A DNA stretch of 26,884 nt, from positions 1 through 26,884 of the IMG/VR virus record IMGVR_UViG_3300040781_000266. One strand, 5' to 3'. This DNA is from a virus. Shown piece by piece: positions 1 through 6,564 of this stretch (positions are counted from its first letter, which is position 1; each line of letters starts with the position of its first letter). Under the pieces are notes generated by a model that was not told the origin of the DNA, did no database searches, and saw only the letters and a program-made list of their open reading frames with translations. The position numbers and the translations under genes were made by a program.

Positions 1-33
1 GTTAAAAACTACAATAACATAAATGAGGAGTAA
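1..33 (+). CDS. 3' end of an upstream gene (partial)
   Basis: Reading from base 1 gives ten codons ending VKNYNNINEE and a TAA stop, three bases before the next start codon. The tight spacing fits the packed gene order of this phage. The fragment is too short to assign a function, and the frame is chosen only because it is open and ends just before the next gene. The GAGGAG serving the next gene lies within its last codons. Confidence 0.3.
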   Translation, partial: VKNYNNINEE

Positions 34-36
34 ATA

Positions 37-846
37 ATGCCAAAGAAAACTAAAGTGAAATTCAAAAAAACTGATATCGACATGGATGTCATTCAGTTAA
101 TGCTAAGTCAGAACTTAAAGAACAAAAGTTATAATCCTGACGAGGTTGAACTGGATAATATCAATCTAGACAGTATGTCCTTTACAGAGGTGAAGAACTT
201 CAAAGCAAAAGGACTAGTGTTCGGGAGATATCCATTTTGCGTACAGCTTAAAAAGAAAGACTTGACAGATCCCGTTCCAGAATGGTTGCCTAATAGTCAA
301 ACTCCAGAAATGGTTATGGGTACGGTTATAAAATCAAGGCCACTCATGGAAGAGTACACAGACCCAGTGACTGGAGAAACTTCCGAAAGACAGGTTATTG
401 TTCCTGAAGAAAGAACAAGACTTGTAAACAAGTTCGTGGAAGTTGATGGGGAACAGAGACCCGTGTGGGTAGATAATAACACAGGAACAGAGTACACAAT
501 ACTCACAGAACAGCAATATGAGGACTTACTTTCAGATGAAACAAAAGAAATGAGTCCTGTCAAGGTTGAAGAGTCATATGTGGAAAATGTATTGCAGTTT
601 GAAAACTATGACGTTCAGGAACTTGTACCAACAGAAAATATGATTCAGAAAACATGGGAACAGTATCTCCGAGGTATTGTTTCTGAAGAAGACAAAAATG
701 GTGATGCTGTTGGAAGTCTTGAATATCTTGATTCATATTTCACTATAGATAATATTGAAACACTTGAAGGTGTAGTAACAATGGTGTTGTCTAAAAAAGA
801 GTACAGAGAACTGATAGAAACTTATAGACCTAACGTGGAGATATAA
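37..846 (+). CDS. Unrecognised 269-residue phage protein
   Basis: Complete ORF with ATG preceded by GAGGAG at good spacing. The protein is hydrophilic and acidic, starts with a lysine-rich tail (MPKKTKVKFKK) and has no membrane segment, signal peptide or nucleotide-binding motif. Residues about 95-160 look beta-rich, with short Thr/Glu/Val stretches, which would suit a virion or assembly protein, but no family is recognised. Base and codon use differ visibly from the rest of the window: more G and C, frequent AGA, CAG, GTC and ACA codons. This may mean a different origin or higher expression. It is followed after two bases by a small gene and is probably co-transcribed with it. Confidence 0.75.
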   Translation: MPKKTKVKFKKTDIDMDVIQLMLSQNLKNKSYNPDEVELDNINLDSMSFTEVKNFKAKGLVFGRYPFCVQLKKKDLTDPVPEWLPNSQTPEMVMGTVIKSRPLMEEYTDPVTGETSERQVIVPEERTRLVNKFVEVDGEQRPVWVDNNTGTEYTILTEQQYEDLLSDETKEMSPVKVEESYVENVLQFENYDVQELVPTENMIQKTWEQYLRGIVSEEDKNGDAVGSLEYLDSYFTIDNIETLEGVVTMVLSKKEYRELIETYRPNVEI

Positions 847-848
847 AT

Positions 849-1109
849 ATGGATTTTGATAAAGCTCTGCTGATTGCTACAACTGCTTTCTTTATGGAAA
901 TGAAATTTGTTAATACTAATAAAGAACAGATATTTGATGGATTATCTCGTCTGCATGCCTTAGTTAAAACAGAAATTGATAATTATTGCACACCCGATTC
1001 TATTGTTAGTTTTGAAACCAAAGAGTTTTATTTTACTCAAAATTTTGATCTTCTTGGCAAACTATATGCCCAAAAATGGTTAACAATGGTAAAGCTAGAA
1101 GGTGAATAA
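849..1109 (+). CDS. Unrecognised 86-residue protein
   Basis: Small ORF starting two bases after the preceding stop, with GGAG embedded in the last codons of the upstream gene (GTGGAGATATAAATATG). This suggests translational coupling. The protein looks mostly helical, is slightly acidic, and has a single Cys and no transmembrane segment or known motif. No function is proposed. A TATAAATA box lies directly downstream and probably starts a separate late transcript. Confidence 0.65.
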   Translation: MDFDKALLIATTAFFMEMKFVNTNKEQIFDGLSRLHALVKTEIDNYCTPDSIVSFETKEFYFTQNFDLLGKLYAQKWLTMVKLEGE

Positions 1110-1117
1110 TTTTCCAT

Positions 1118-1125
1118 TATAAATA
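1118..1125 (+). promoter_or_regulatory. T4-type late promoter box candidate (TATAAATA)
   Basis: Exact match to the T4 late promoter consensus TATAAATA, in the short gap between two plus-strand genes and about 44 bases before the probable start at 1169. It could drive the following genes through the lysis cassette. Chance matches are expected in DNA this AT-rich, so position is the main support. Confidence 0.45.
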
Positions 1126-1168
1126 TTTGTAAAGCTAAATAAAAATTATTTTTGTTATGAGAAATTTT

Positions 1169-1774
1169 ATGATAGATTTTACAAATATAACCATTAATGT
1201 ACCAATTGAATCAATACTTAATTATTTTAAAAATGCGAACTATGCAGATTATATAAGTTGGATTATATCATTACTTGGTTTTATATCTTTTTTACTCAGA
1301 AATAAAATCAAAATAGGTATAAAAAAATCCGCAATTAATTATTATTTTCTCTCACCAATTTTCTATAATTTAAAAAATATTAAAATTGATATTGAAGAAA
1401 AATTACATGACTCAAATAAAAATTTAGAAATTGGTTTAATTATTCTAATTGATAATATTGATCAATCATTAAAATTTTATTTAAATGATTTAATTGATGG
1501 TAAAACTGTTTTAAATGACGTTTATTTAAAAAAAGCATTTAAAGTTTTCTATAAAAGATTTCATAAACAAATAGATGATTCAATATGCAATAAGAAAAAT
1601 AAAGATCTGATAATCAGTTCAATATTAAAAGTAAAAACTACAGTTACTTTAAGCGTTGATGATACTCTACAAGATAAATTCTATAAAACTAAAAAACAAA
1701 AAATAGAAATGTTATTAATGGCTATTGATTTTTTTATAAGAGATTTGATAATTAGAATATTGAGAGACTTATGA
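1169..1774 (+). CDS. Membrane-anchored unknown protein, first of an overlapping pair
   Basis: The ORF is open from an ATG at 1157, but the ATG at 1169 has a GAGAA six bases upstream while 1157 has no Shine-Dalgarno sequence, so 1169 (201 residues) is preferred. One hydrophobic segment lies at about residues 30-45 (WIISLLGFISFLL), followed by a basic, helix-rich cytoplasmic-type region with many Lys, Ile and Asn. No family is recognised. The stop overlaps the next start as ATGA, a sign of coupled translation, and the two proteins may work together. The context is just upstream of the lysis cassette, so a role in lysis control or membrane modification is possible but unproven. Confidence 0.65.
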   Translation: MIDFTNITINVPIESILNYFKNANYADYISWIISLLGFISFLLRNKIKIGIKKSAINYYFLSPIFYNLKNIKIDIEEKLHDSNKNLEIGLIILIDNIDQSLKFYLNDLIDGKTVLNDVYLKKAFKVFYKRFHKQIDDSICNKKNKDLIISSILKVKTTVTLSVDDTLQDKFYKTKKQKIEMLLMAIDFFIRDLIIRILRDL

Positions 1775-2361
1775 TTAAAAAAATTATTAATCTCGTTAAA
1801 GAGATTATCGGATTGGTTCAAGTTTTAAGTAAATATAATAATAAATTTGATCTTAGAAAACATTTATTATTTTCAGAAATTAAACGCATGCGTAAGCAAG
1901 TATTACCATCATTAGATATACAAAAGAAAAAGCATGCACTAATAATAATATTTGATTTACGTCTTAAATATTATAGAGAAATCTTATTAAAAGAATTAGA
2001 TTATTATTATTCTAGAAATGGTTTTGAAAATGATGCTGAATTAGCATCATATATGCAAGATGTTTCTAAAACAATTCTACAAAAGAGTTATAGTGATGCG
2101 ATCAGTATGGGTATACCAGTTCAACTAATTGATAGAGTATCGGCATACCATGCACCCAGAATAAAAGAAATAAATCAAATGATACATGATATCATTATGT
2201 CTGATTTTGGAAAAAGATCACAAGATCACAAATTATATAATGTTTTTTCATTAATTTTATTATCATTATTTTTTGCTATTTGTGATTTAGAAAAACATAC
2301 TTGTAATATTAATGGTGATATGGATAAGTATTTTAAAGAATTTAATAAACTTAATAAGTGA
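1771..2361 (+). CDS. Unknown helical protein, second of an overlapping pair
   Basis: A 196-residue ORF whose ATG overlaps the previous TGA by four bases. The predicted protein is strongly helical and rich in Lys, Ile and Tyr. A hydrophobic stretch (IILLSLFFAICDLE, about residues 162-176) could be a weak membrane segment or buried core. Its overall plan, a basic N-terminus followed by long amphipathic helices, resembles the preceding protein, but homology between them is only suspected. No known family is recognised. It is followed by a 35-residue membrane peptide and the holin-like gene. Confidence 0.65.
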   Translation: MIKKIINLVKEIIGLVQVLSKYNNKFDLRKHLLFSEIKRMRKQVLPSLDIQKKKHALIIIFDLRLKYYREILLKELDYYYSRNGFENDAELASYMQDVSKTILQKSYSDAISMGIPVQLIDRVSAYHAPRIKEINQMIHDIIMSDFGKRSQDHKLYNVFSLILLSLFFAICDLEKHTCNINGDMDKYFKEFNKLNK

Positions 2362-2368
2362 GGTTATT

Positions 2369-2476
2369 ATGGAATTTTTAACACGTAAACAATTACCTTT
2401 AACATTTAGAGTTCTCGGTTATAGTGCAGTCATAATAATGATTATGATGCCAATTATTGTACATATTTGTAGTTAG
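2369..2476 (+). CDS. 35-residue single-pass membrane peptide in lysis cassette
   Basis: Short ORF MEFLTRKQLPL... with ATG at 2369 preceded by GAGG (stop of the upstream gene within it) and a TAG at 2474-2476. The first 15 residues are polar and basic. Residues about 16-33 are hydrophobic (VLGYSAVIIMIMMPIIV), giving one membrane helix and a terminal Cys-Ser. It lies immediately before the holin-like and amidase genes, which suggests a lysis accessory role such as a small second holin or lysis regulator. That role is inferred from position only. Confidence 0.5.
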   Translation: MEFLTRKQLPLTFRVLGYSAVIIMIMMPIIVHICS

Positions 2477-2485
2477 GAGACTAAG

Positions 2486-2779
2486 ATGCATATTAAACAT
2501 TTAATCATGGATAAAAATGGTCAAGATACAATATCTAAAGGTGCAGTCTTATTGTGGTTAACATTCACTTGTTTGGTGTTTTTTTGGGTGCTCTATGCTA
2601 TCGCTGTTTATAAAGGCAAAACACCACAGGATGCGCCAGCAACACTTTTTAATGTGTTTATATTTTTGCTTGGTTATGTCGTCTTTCCAAAGGCAGAGAA
2701 ATTAATCAAGGCTTTAAACAGCAAAAATGATACTATTATTAACAATGTTGTAGGTAAAACTGATGAGAAAAATAAATAA
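2486..2779 (+). CDS. Holin-like protein, two membrane segments
   Basis: A 97-residue protein with GGAG six bases before the ATG. It has a short polar N-terminus, a first hydrophobic helix at about residues 19-42 (ending YAIAVYKG), a short loop with KTPQDAP, a second helix at about 50-66 (LFNVFIFLLGYVVF), and a charged Lys/Asp/Glu tail. This is the size and topology of small phage holins, which form the inner-membrane lesion that lets endolysin reach the cell wall. It overlaps the start of the amidase gene by 17 bases, the usual holin-endolysin arrangement. Holins share little sequence, so the call rests on topology and neighbour. Confidence 0.65.
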   Translation: MHIKHLIMDKNGQDTISKGAVLLWLTFTCLVFFWVLYAIAVYKGKTPQDAPATLFNVFIFLLGYVVFPKAEKLIKALNSKNDTIINNVVGKTDEKNK

Positions 2780-3218
2780 AATTCATTTACATTGTAGTGC
2801 ATCTACATGGGGTTCACAGACAATAATCGATGATTGGCACAAAGAGCGAGGATGGTCTGGTTGTGGTTATCATTTTGTAATTTGTAATGGTTGGTTAAAA
2901 CCAGCCGCATTTCTGGAAGCTTTAAATGGTCAAATTGAAATTGGTAGAGATATTGGTTCACCTCCTTCATCAATTAAGAATCATAATGAAGGTGCGATAG
3001 CTATTTGTCTCATCGGTGATAAAGAATTTTCAAATAAACAGTTTACCGCAATGACTGAACTTGTTTTAGAGTTGATTGAAAAATACGAATTAAATATTGA
3101 TGATGTTGTTGGTCATTATGAGCTTTATAATGGTAAAACCTGTCCAAATTTTTCAGTTGAAGATTATAGAGCTTTTCTTAAAGGTGAAGAAAGACAATTC
3201 TCACAGTTCGTTGATTAA
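2763..3218 (+). CDS. Endolysin: T7-lysozyme-like N-acetylmuramoyl-L-alanine amidase
   Basis: A 151-residue amidase_2/PGRP-family enzyme expected to cleave the amide bond between N-acetylmuramic acid and L-alanine in peptidoglycan. Visible zinc ligands are His10 in HLHCSAS, His118 in VGHYELY and Cys127 in KTCPNF. Tyr36 in GYHFVI and Lys125 match the catalytic Tyr46 and Lys128 of T7 lysozyme, and the length matches T7 lysozyme (151). There is no signal peptide, so export would depend on the adjacent holin. An AGGT lies eight bases before the ATG. The gene ends in a four-base convergent overlap with the minus-strand operon. In T7 the homologue also inhibits phage RNA polymerase; nothing here shows that. 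Confidence 0.92.
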   Translation: MRKINKIHLHCSASTWGSQTIIDDWHKERGWSGCGYHFVICNGWLKPAAFLEALNGQIEIGRDIGSPPSSIKNHNEGAIAICLIGDKEFSNKQFTAMTELVLELIEKYELNIDDVVGHYELYNGKTCPNFSVEDYRAFLKGEERQFSQFVD

Positions 3219-4711
3219 ATAACTTTTAATTTAAAATAATCAATACTATTATAATATCTATCTAAATACTCTTGTAAACTCATAAAATATATTTTATCAG
3301 AACTATATATTTTATTATTACGTACATAGACAACATGCATTCTATTCCAATATTTTTTATTATATGGTAATATTGAATAAAGTTTACCGTCACCATACAT
3401 ATATCTAGCTAATATTCCAAAATCGTCACAATTATGGACTATTACTCCACTATTTGCCATAATAAAGTTATGATTATCTTTAACCTCAATATCATAAACA
3501 TTAACTTTATCATTTAAGTTTTCAATTTTTTTAATATGTGTTTCACTTAAATTAGTATAACCATAATTTTTTTTATGAAACGCTTTTGGGCGATCATATA
3601 TTCTCCAAATCGGTTTATTACCAACACCACCATGTTTTAACTGATGATATGGTGCAACAGGATTTCCAATTTTAAAAGATATTTCAACAATAAAATCTTT
3701 TAAAATATCACAAGATGTGGAATAACATTTTTCTTTATTTTCTCTCATATGACCATCACCTAAAAAATATCCATCTAATATTTTTTGAAGTTTTTTAGGT
3801 GGTAAATTATATAATATTTTTGGTGGATTAATATTAAAACTATTTAAAACCATCTCACCTAATATATTATTACGAAAATCAGAGGTTAAAAATTCTATAA
3901 TTGGTAAATTATCACCTTCTCTTATTTTCAAAGAATATTTAATATCATATTTATCTAGTATTGGTATTATATATTTAGGTATATCGTGACCACCTATATA
4001 ACATCGTTTTTTATAATAATAACCTTCAGCCATATAATAACCCAATAAAAAACAAATATCCTCAGTATAATAATCATTATCTTGAATTGTATATGGCATT
4101 TTAGTTATAACTGGCACTTTCCTTTCATTATGGTTATTTATGTCAATGTCTTTTATTTTAGATACTTTATAATCTATATTCCCATGATATATTTTATGAT
4201 CAGGTGTAAAATCGCTATAATTACCAGTTTTATAATGTACTCGTACAATATTTTTTTTACCTTTATTGACGTGATTTAGTATTTCTTTAAATTCATATTT
4301 CTTTAAATTAAAATTATAGGATAAAACTTTATCATTTTTATTTAAATCTTTAATGGGTATATTTCCTCTTTCTGTAATTATTTTTTCATACTCGGCAACA
4401 CAATCTCCATAATAACGTCTTAGAATAATAACAGTTAAAAATCTAGGAAACCAATCAATTTTACCATGCAGTGGGTCTTCTAAATATTCATAAACTCTTG
4501 TTATCCATTGATCTTTTTCTTTTTCTGAATTGGCTTGTTTAACTTTATAAAATTGTTCTTTACCACTAATAGCGCAAAAAAGTTCTCCGTCAAAAAAACC
4601 TTTAAGTATATAAAATATGTTCATAACTAAATCTGTTGTTATGAATCTCAAAAAATAAGAATAAGAAACAGCAATAAAAATAAAAATGCCTTTATAAAGA
4701 GTATACATCAT
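3215..4711 (-). CDS. Transglutaminase-like cysteine peptidase interrupted by an intein
   Basis: A 498-residue ORF with GAGG upstream of an ATGATG start. The host protein (residues 1-103 plus 428-498, 174 residues after splicing) carries the rejoined motif GD-CDDFGILARY, typical of bacterial transglutaminase-like cysteine proteases (GDCxDxA). Its probable catalytic residues are Cys428, His459 (RMHVVYV) and an Asp near 472. The N-terminus has hydrophobic stretches (IFIFIAVSYSYF) that may be a signal or anchor. Residues 104-427 form the intein. Because the intein sits directly before the catalytic cysteine, the unspliced precursor should be inactive. It is the last gene of the minus operon, 19 bases after the kinase gene. 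The biological substrate is unknown. Confidence 0.8.
   Translation of the reverse strand: MMYTLYKGIFIFIAVSYSYFLRFITTDLVMNIFYILKGFFDGELFCAISGKEQFYKVKQANSEKEKDQWITRVYEYLEDPLHGKIDWFPRFLTVIILRRYYGDCVAEYEKIITERGNIPIKDLNKNDKVLSYNFNLKKYEFKEILNHVNKGKKNIVRVHYKTGNYSDFTPDHKIYHGNIDYKVSKIKDIDINNHNERKVPVITKMPYTIQDNDYYTEDICFLLGYYMAEGYYYKKRCYIGGHDIPKYIIPILDKYDIKYSLKIREGDNLPIIEFLTSDFRNNILGEMVLNSFNINPPKILYNLPPKKLQKILDGYFLGDGHMRENKEKCYSTSCDILKDFIVEISFKIGNPVAPYHQLKHGGVGNKPIWRIYDRPKAFHKKNYGYTNLSETHIKKIENLNDKVNVYDIEVKDNHNFIMANSGVIVHNCDDFGILARYMYGDGKLYSILPYNKKYWNRMHVVYVRNNKIYSSDKIYFMSLQEYLDRYYNSIDYFKLKVI
3431..4402 (-). mobile_element. Intein with LAGLIDADG homing endonuclease (324 residues)
   Basis: Encodes residues 104-427 of the peptidase ORF. 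Block A starts with Cys (CVAEYEKIITERGNIPI). Block B has the TPDH motif (FTPDHKIY, His172). Two LAGLIDADG-type helices are visible, LLGYYMAEG and LDGYFLGDG. Block F/G is VYDIEVKDNHNFIM through VIVHN, followed by Cys+1. All splicing residues are present (Cys1, block B His, penultimate His, terminal Asn, Cys+1), so it should splice, and both endonuclease motifs keep an acidic residue. Its target would be the uninterrupted GDC active-site codons of intein-free alleles. Confidence 0.9.
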
Positions 4712-4730
4712 TTAACCTCAATATAGATTA

Positions 4731-5387
4731 TTAAACTATGATATTATTTATGATATTAATTATATTCTTTCTTACGGTATGAATATTATCTTTATTTATT
4801 TTGAAACTATAGATATTATTAAAAATTGATTCATTTGACTCATATATAAACGATAAAAGATTATTCCATTTTGTTTGATATGTTATATCTGCATCAATTT
4901 TCTTTTTTGTTGGATCATTTTCTGAATCATCGTTTTGGATAAAACCAATCATGTTTATATGATATATTTCTTTTATCTTTAATTTTTCAAAAACCTCTTT
5001 ATATAAATTAATTATCACATCATTCATAAAATCATAGAGACCCTGATAGACCATTGATGATAAAATCATGCGATCAACAATAATATAATCTGAGTCTAAT
5101 TTACTTATGGTATCAATTATTTCTATCATGAGATTTTTTAAAAATTCGGTATTATTGCATACATTTGGATTATTGATACATCTTTTAAATTCAAAAGATT
5201 TAACGAGATTATCACTAGGAAAATGAACGAAATTAACACTATCTTTATATAACTCTCTTAATTCATTTATTGTTGTTGTTTTACCACTATTATCTGTACC
5301 ATCTAATATGATCAAAGTCTTTCCATTTAATTCAAAATCAACAATCTTATCAAAATCTTTTATATAAGAGTTATTAGTGTTACCCAT
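4731..5387 (-). CDS. Thymidylate (deoxynucleoside monophosphate) kinase-like protein
   Basis: A 218-residue P-loop kinase, expected to phosphorylate dTMP to dTDP. The Walker A motif is GTDNSGKTT (about residues 30-38). The DRx motif with trailing YQG (VDRMILSSMVYQG, residues 104-116) matches the DR(Y/F)xxS...AYQ signature of thymidylate kinases. The length is close to bacterial Tmk (about 205-215), with an extra 20-residue N-terminus. A typical lid RxE motif is not obvious, so specificity for dTMP rather than another dNMP is inferred. GGAG precedes the ATG and sits inside the last codons of the dCMP deaminase gene. It fits a dTTP-synthesis module with dCMP deaminase and ThyX just upstream. 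Confidence 0.75.
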   Translation of the reverse strand: MGNTNNSYIKDFDKIVDFELNGKTLIILDGTDNSGKTTTINELRELYKDSVNFVHFPSDNLVKSFEFKRCINNPNVCNNTEFLKNLMIEIIDTISKLDSDYIIVDRMILSSMVYQGLYDFMNDVIINLYKEVFEKLKIKEIYHINMIGFIQNDDSENDPTKKKIDADITYQTKWNNLLSFIYESNESIFNNIYSFKINKDNIHTVRKNIINIINNIIV

Positions 5388-5389
5388 AA

Positions 5390-5884
5390 CTATTCTCCAT
5401 ATTGAAGTTGACCATGTTCAAATATAATATCAAAATTAATGCCATTGTATTGGTAAACATTTATTTTGCTCATAGAGAGTAATTCCATTGCAAATTCATC
5501 AGGGTAAGACTCAATAAAAAAGATTTCAGTAATACCAGCCTGTATTATTAGCTTAGTACAAACTGAACAAGGTTGGTGAGTAATAAATATTTTAGAGTCT
5601 TTAGCAGATAGACCATATTTAGCACATTGTATTAATGCATTTTGTTCTGCATGTACAGCCATACAAGTTTCAATGTTTGTTCCCGATTTTATATTTCTCT
5701 CTGTACGCATGCATATACCTTTATCAGTGCAATGATCAATACTAGATGGAGCACCATTATAACCAGTTGCTAAAATGCGATTATCTTTAATAATTATCGC
5801 ACCAACCTGTCTTCTGATGCATGTTGATCTTTTAGCTATCTCTTTGGTTAACTCAATAAAATATTTATTCCAACCTTGTCTCAT
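5390..5884 (-). CDS. cd: dCMP deaminase
   Basis: A 164-residue zinc-dependent deaminase converting dCMP to dUMP, the substrate of thymidylate synthase. Zinc ligands are His78 in VHAEQNA with catalytic Glu80, plus Cys106 and Cys109 in PCSVCTKLI. CIRRQVGAIII and GYNGAP are characteristic of the ComEB/T4 Cd family. A second cysteine-rich stretch (HCTDKGICMR, residues 51-60) matches the extra zinc site seen in phage dCMP deaminases. Its length is near that of T4 Cd (193) and ComEB. The start is ATG at 5884 with GAGGGGAG upstream. It lies between the zinc-ribbon protein and the kinase in the operon. Confidence 0.92.
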   Translation of the reverse strand: MRQGWNKYFIELTKEIAKRSTCIRRQVGAIIIKDNRILATGYNGAPSSIDHCTDKGICMRTERNIKSGTNIETCMAVHAEQNALIQCAKYGLSAKDSKIFITHQPCSVCTKLIIQAGITEIFFIESYPDEFAMELLSMSKINVYQYNGINFDIIFEHGQLQYGE

Positions 5885-5895
5885 TTTACTCCCCT

Positions 5896-6414
5896 CTATA
5901 AATCTTCAATATTTATATCTTGCCCTGTTACCTCTTTAAATATTTCAATAAATCTTTTTTTATTATTTAAATCCTCATCTGGATCATCAGTATCTATATT
6001 TAAACCTTCCTCAATCATTTTTGCAATAATCATCTGACCTCTTGTTGTTATAAGATCAGTAGGTTTATTTTTCTTTTCCATTGCTAATCTTTCTTTTTTT
6101 AAATCTGGATTTTTTCTTTCAAGTTCTTCTCTATCTTTTATTTCTTGAATTTCTTTACGAACCTGCTCTTGTAAATCTTCTGGTAATTTGCTTATTTTAT
6201 CCTCAGATAATTGTGAATAATGTCTCAATGGTGCTTCATACTCAAACATTATCTGTTCACTACATCCTTTACATGATCTGAGATGATTACCATACCCACT
6301 TGCTGAAACATCATTAATTGTTTTACATTTAGGACATGTAAAAGTTGTTTTAATAAATTTTGGTTTTTCTTTCTTTTTTCCTTTTTTAATTTTTATTTTA
6401 GAACTTTTCATCAT
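5896..6414 (-). CDS. Zinc-ribbon protein of unknown function
   Basis: The ORF is open from 6426, but the ATG at 6414 follows GAAGGTGTTT with good spacing and is preferred (172 residues); the upstream ATG lacks a Shine-Dalgarno sequence. The N-terminus is very basic (KIKIKKGKKKEKPK). It is followed by a C4 zinc ribbon, TCPKCKT then SCKGCSE, with 17 residues between the pairs. The middle is a charged helical region (EEL..ERKNPDLKKERLAME). The acidic C-terminus contains TRGQMIIAKMIEEG and ends GQDINIEDL. This suggests a nucleic-acid-binding or transcription-associated factor, but no family is recognised. Its start overlaps the preceding 54-residue gene. Confidence 0.65.
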   Translation of the reverse strand: MMKSSKIKIKKGKKKEKPKFIKTTFTCPKCKTINDVSASGYGNHLRSCKGCSEQIMFEYEAPLRHYSQLSEDKISKLPEDLQEQVRKEIQEIKDREELERKNPDLKKERLAMEKKNKPTDLITTRGQMIIAKMIEEGLNIDTDDPDEDLNNKKRFIEIFKEVTGQDINIEDL

Positions 6415-6562
6415 AAACACCTTCATTAATCATTTTGGCTTTTATTAATATTTCAATTTTTATTAATCTTGGTAACAAATCTTTAACACTATTTATATTT
6501 TCCCAATCTATATTATTTTCGGATTCTTCGACCATCTCATCAAAAAAATATTTAATATTCAT
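6398..6562 (-). CDS. 54-residue acidic unknown protein
   Basis: Small ORF starting MNIKYFFDEM and ending NEGVYDEKF, with GGAGATTAATA directly before the ATG. The GGAG lies in the last codons of thyX (TATGGAGATTAA). The stop overlaps the next gene's start region by about 17 bases, a coupled arrangement. The protein looks like two amphipathic helices (residues 6-20 and 27-45) with no Cys or membrane segment. The function is not recognised. Its strong ribosome binding site and the coupling on both sides make it a likely real gene. Confidence 0.6.
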   Translation of the reverse strand: MNIKYFFDEMVEESENNIDWENINSVKDLLPRLIKIEILIKAKMINEGVYDEKF

Positions 6563-6564
6563 TA

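Noticed and set aside
297-563. Minus-strand ORFs opposite the first gene
   Set aside because: Antisense to a well-initiated plus-strand gene and lacking Shine-Dalgarno sequences.
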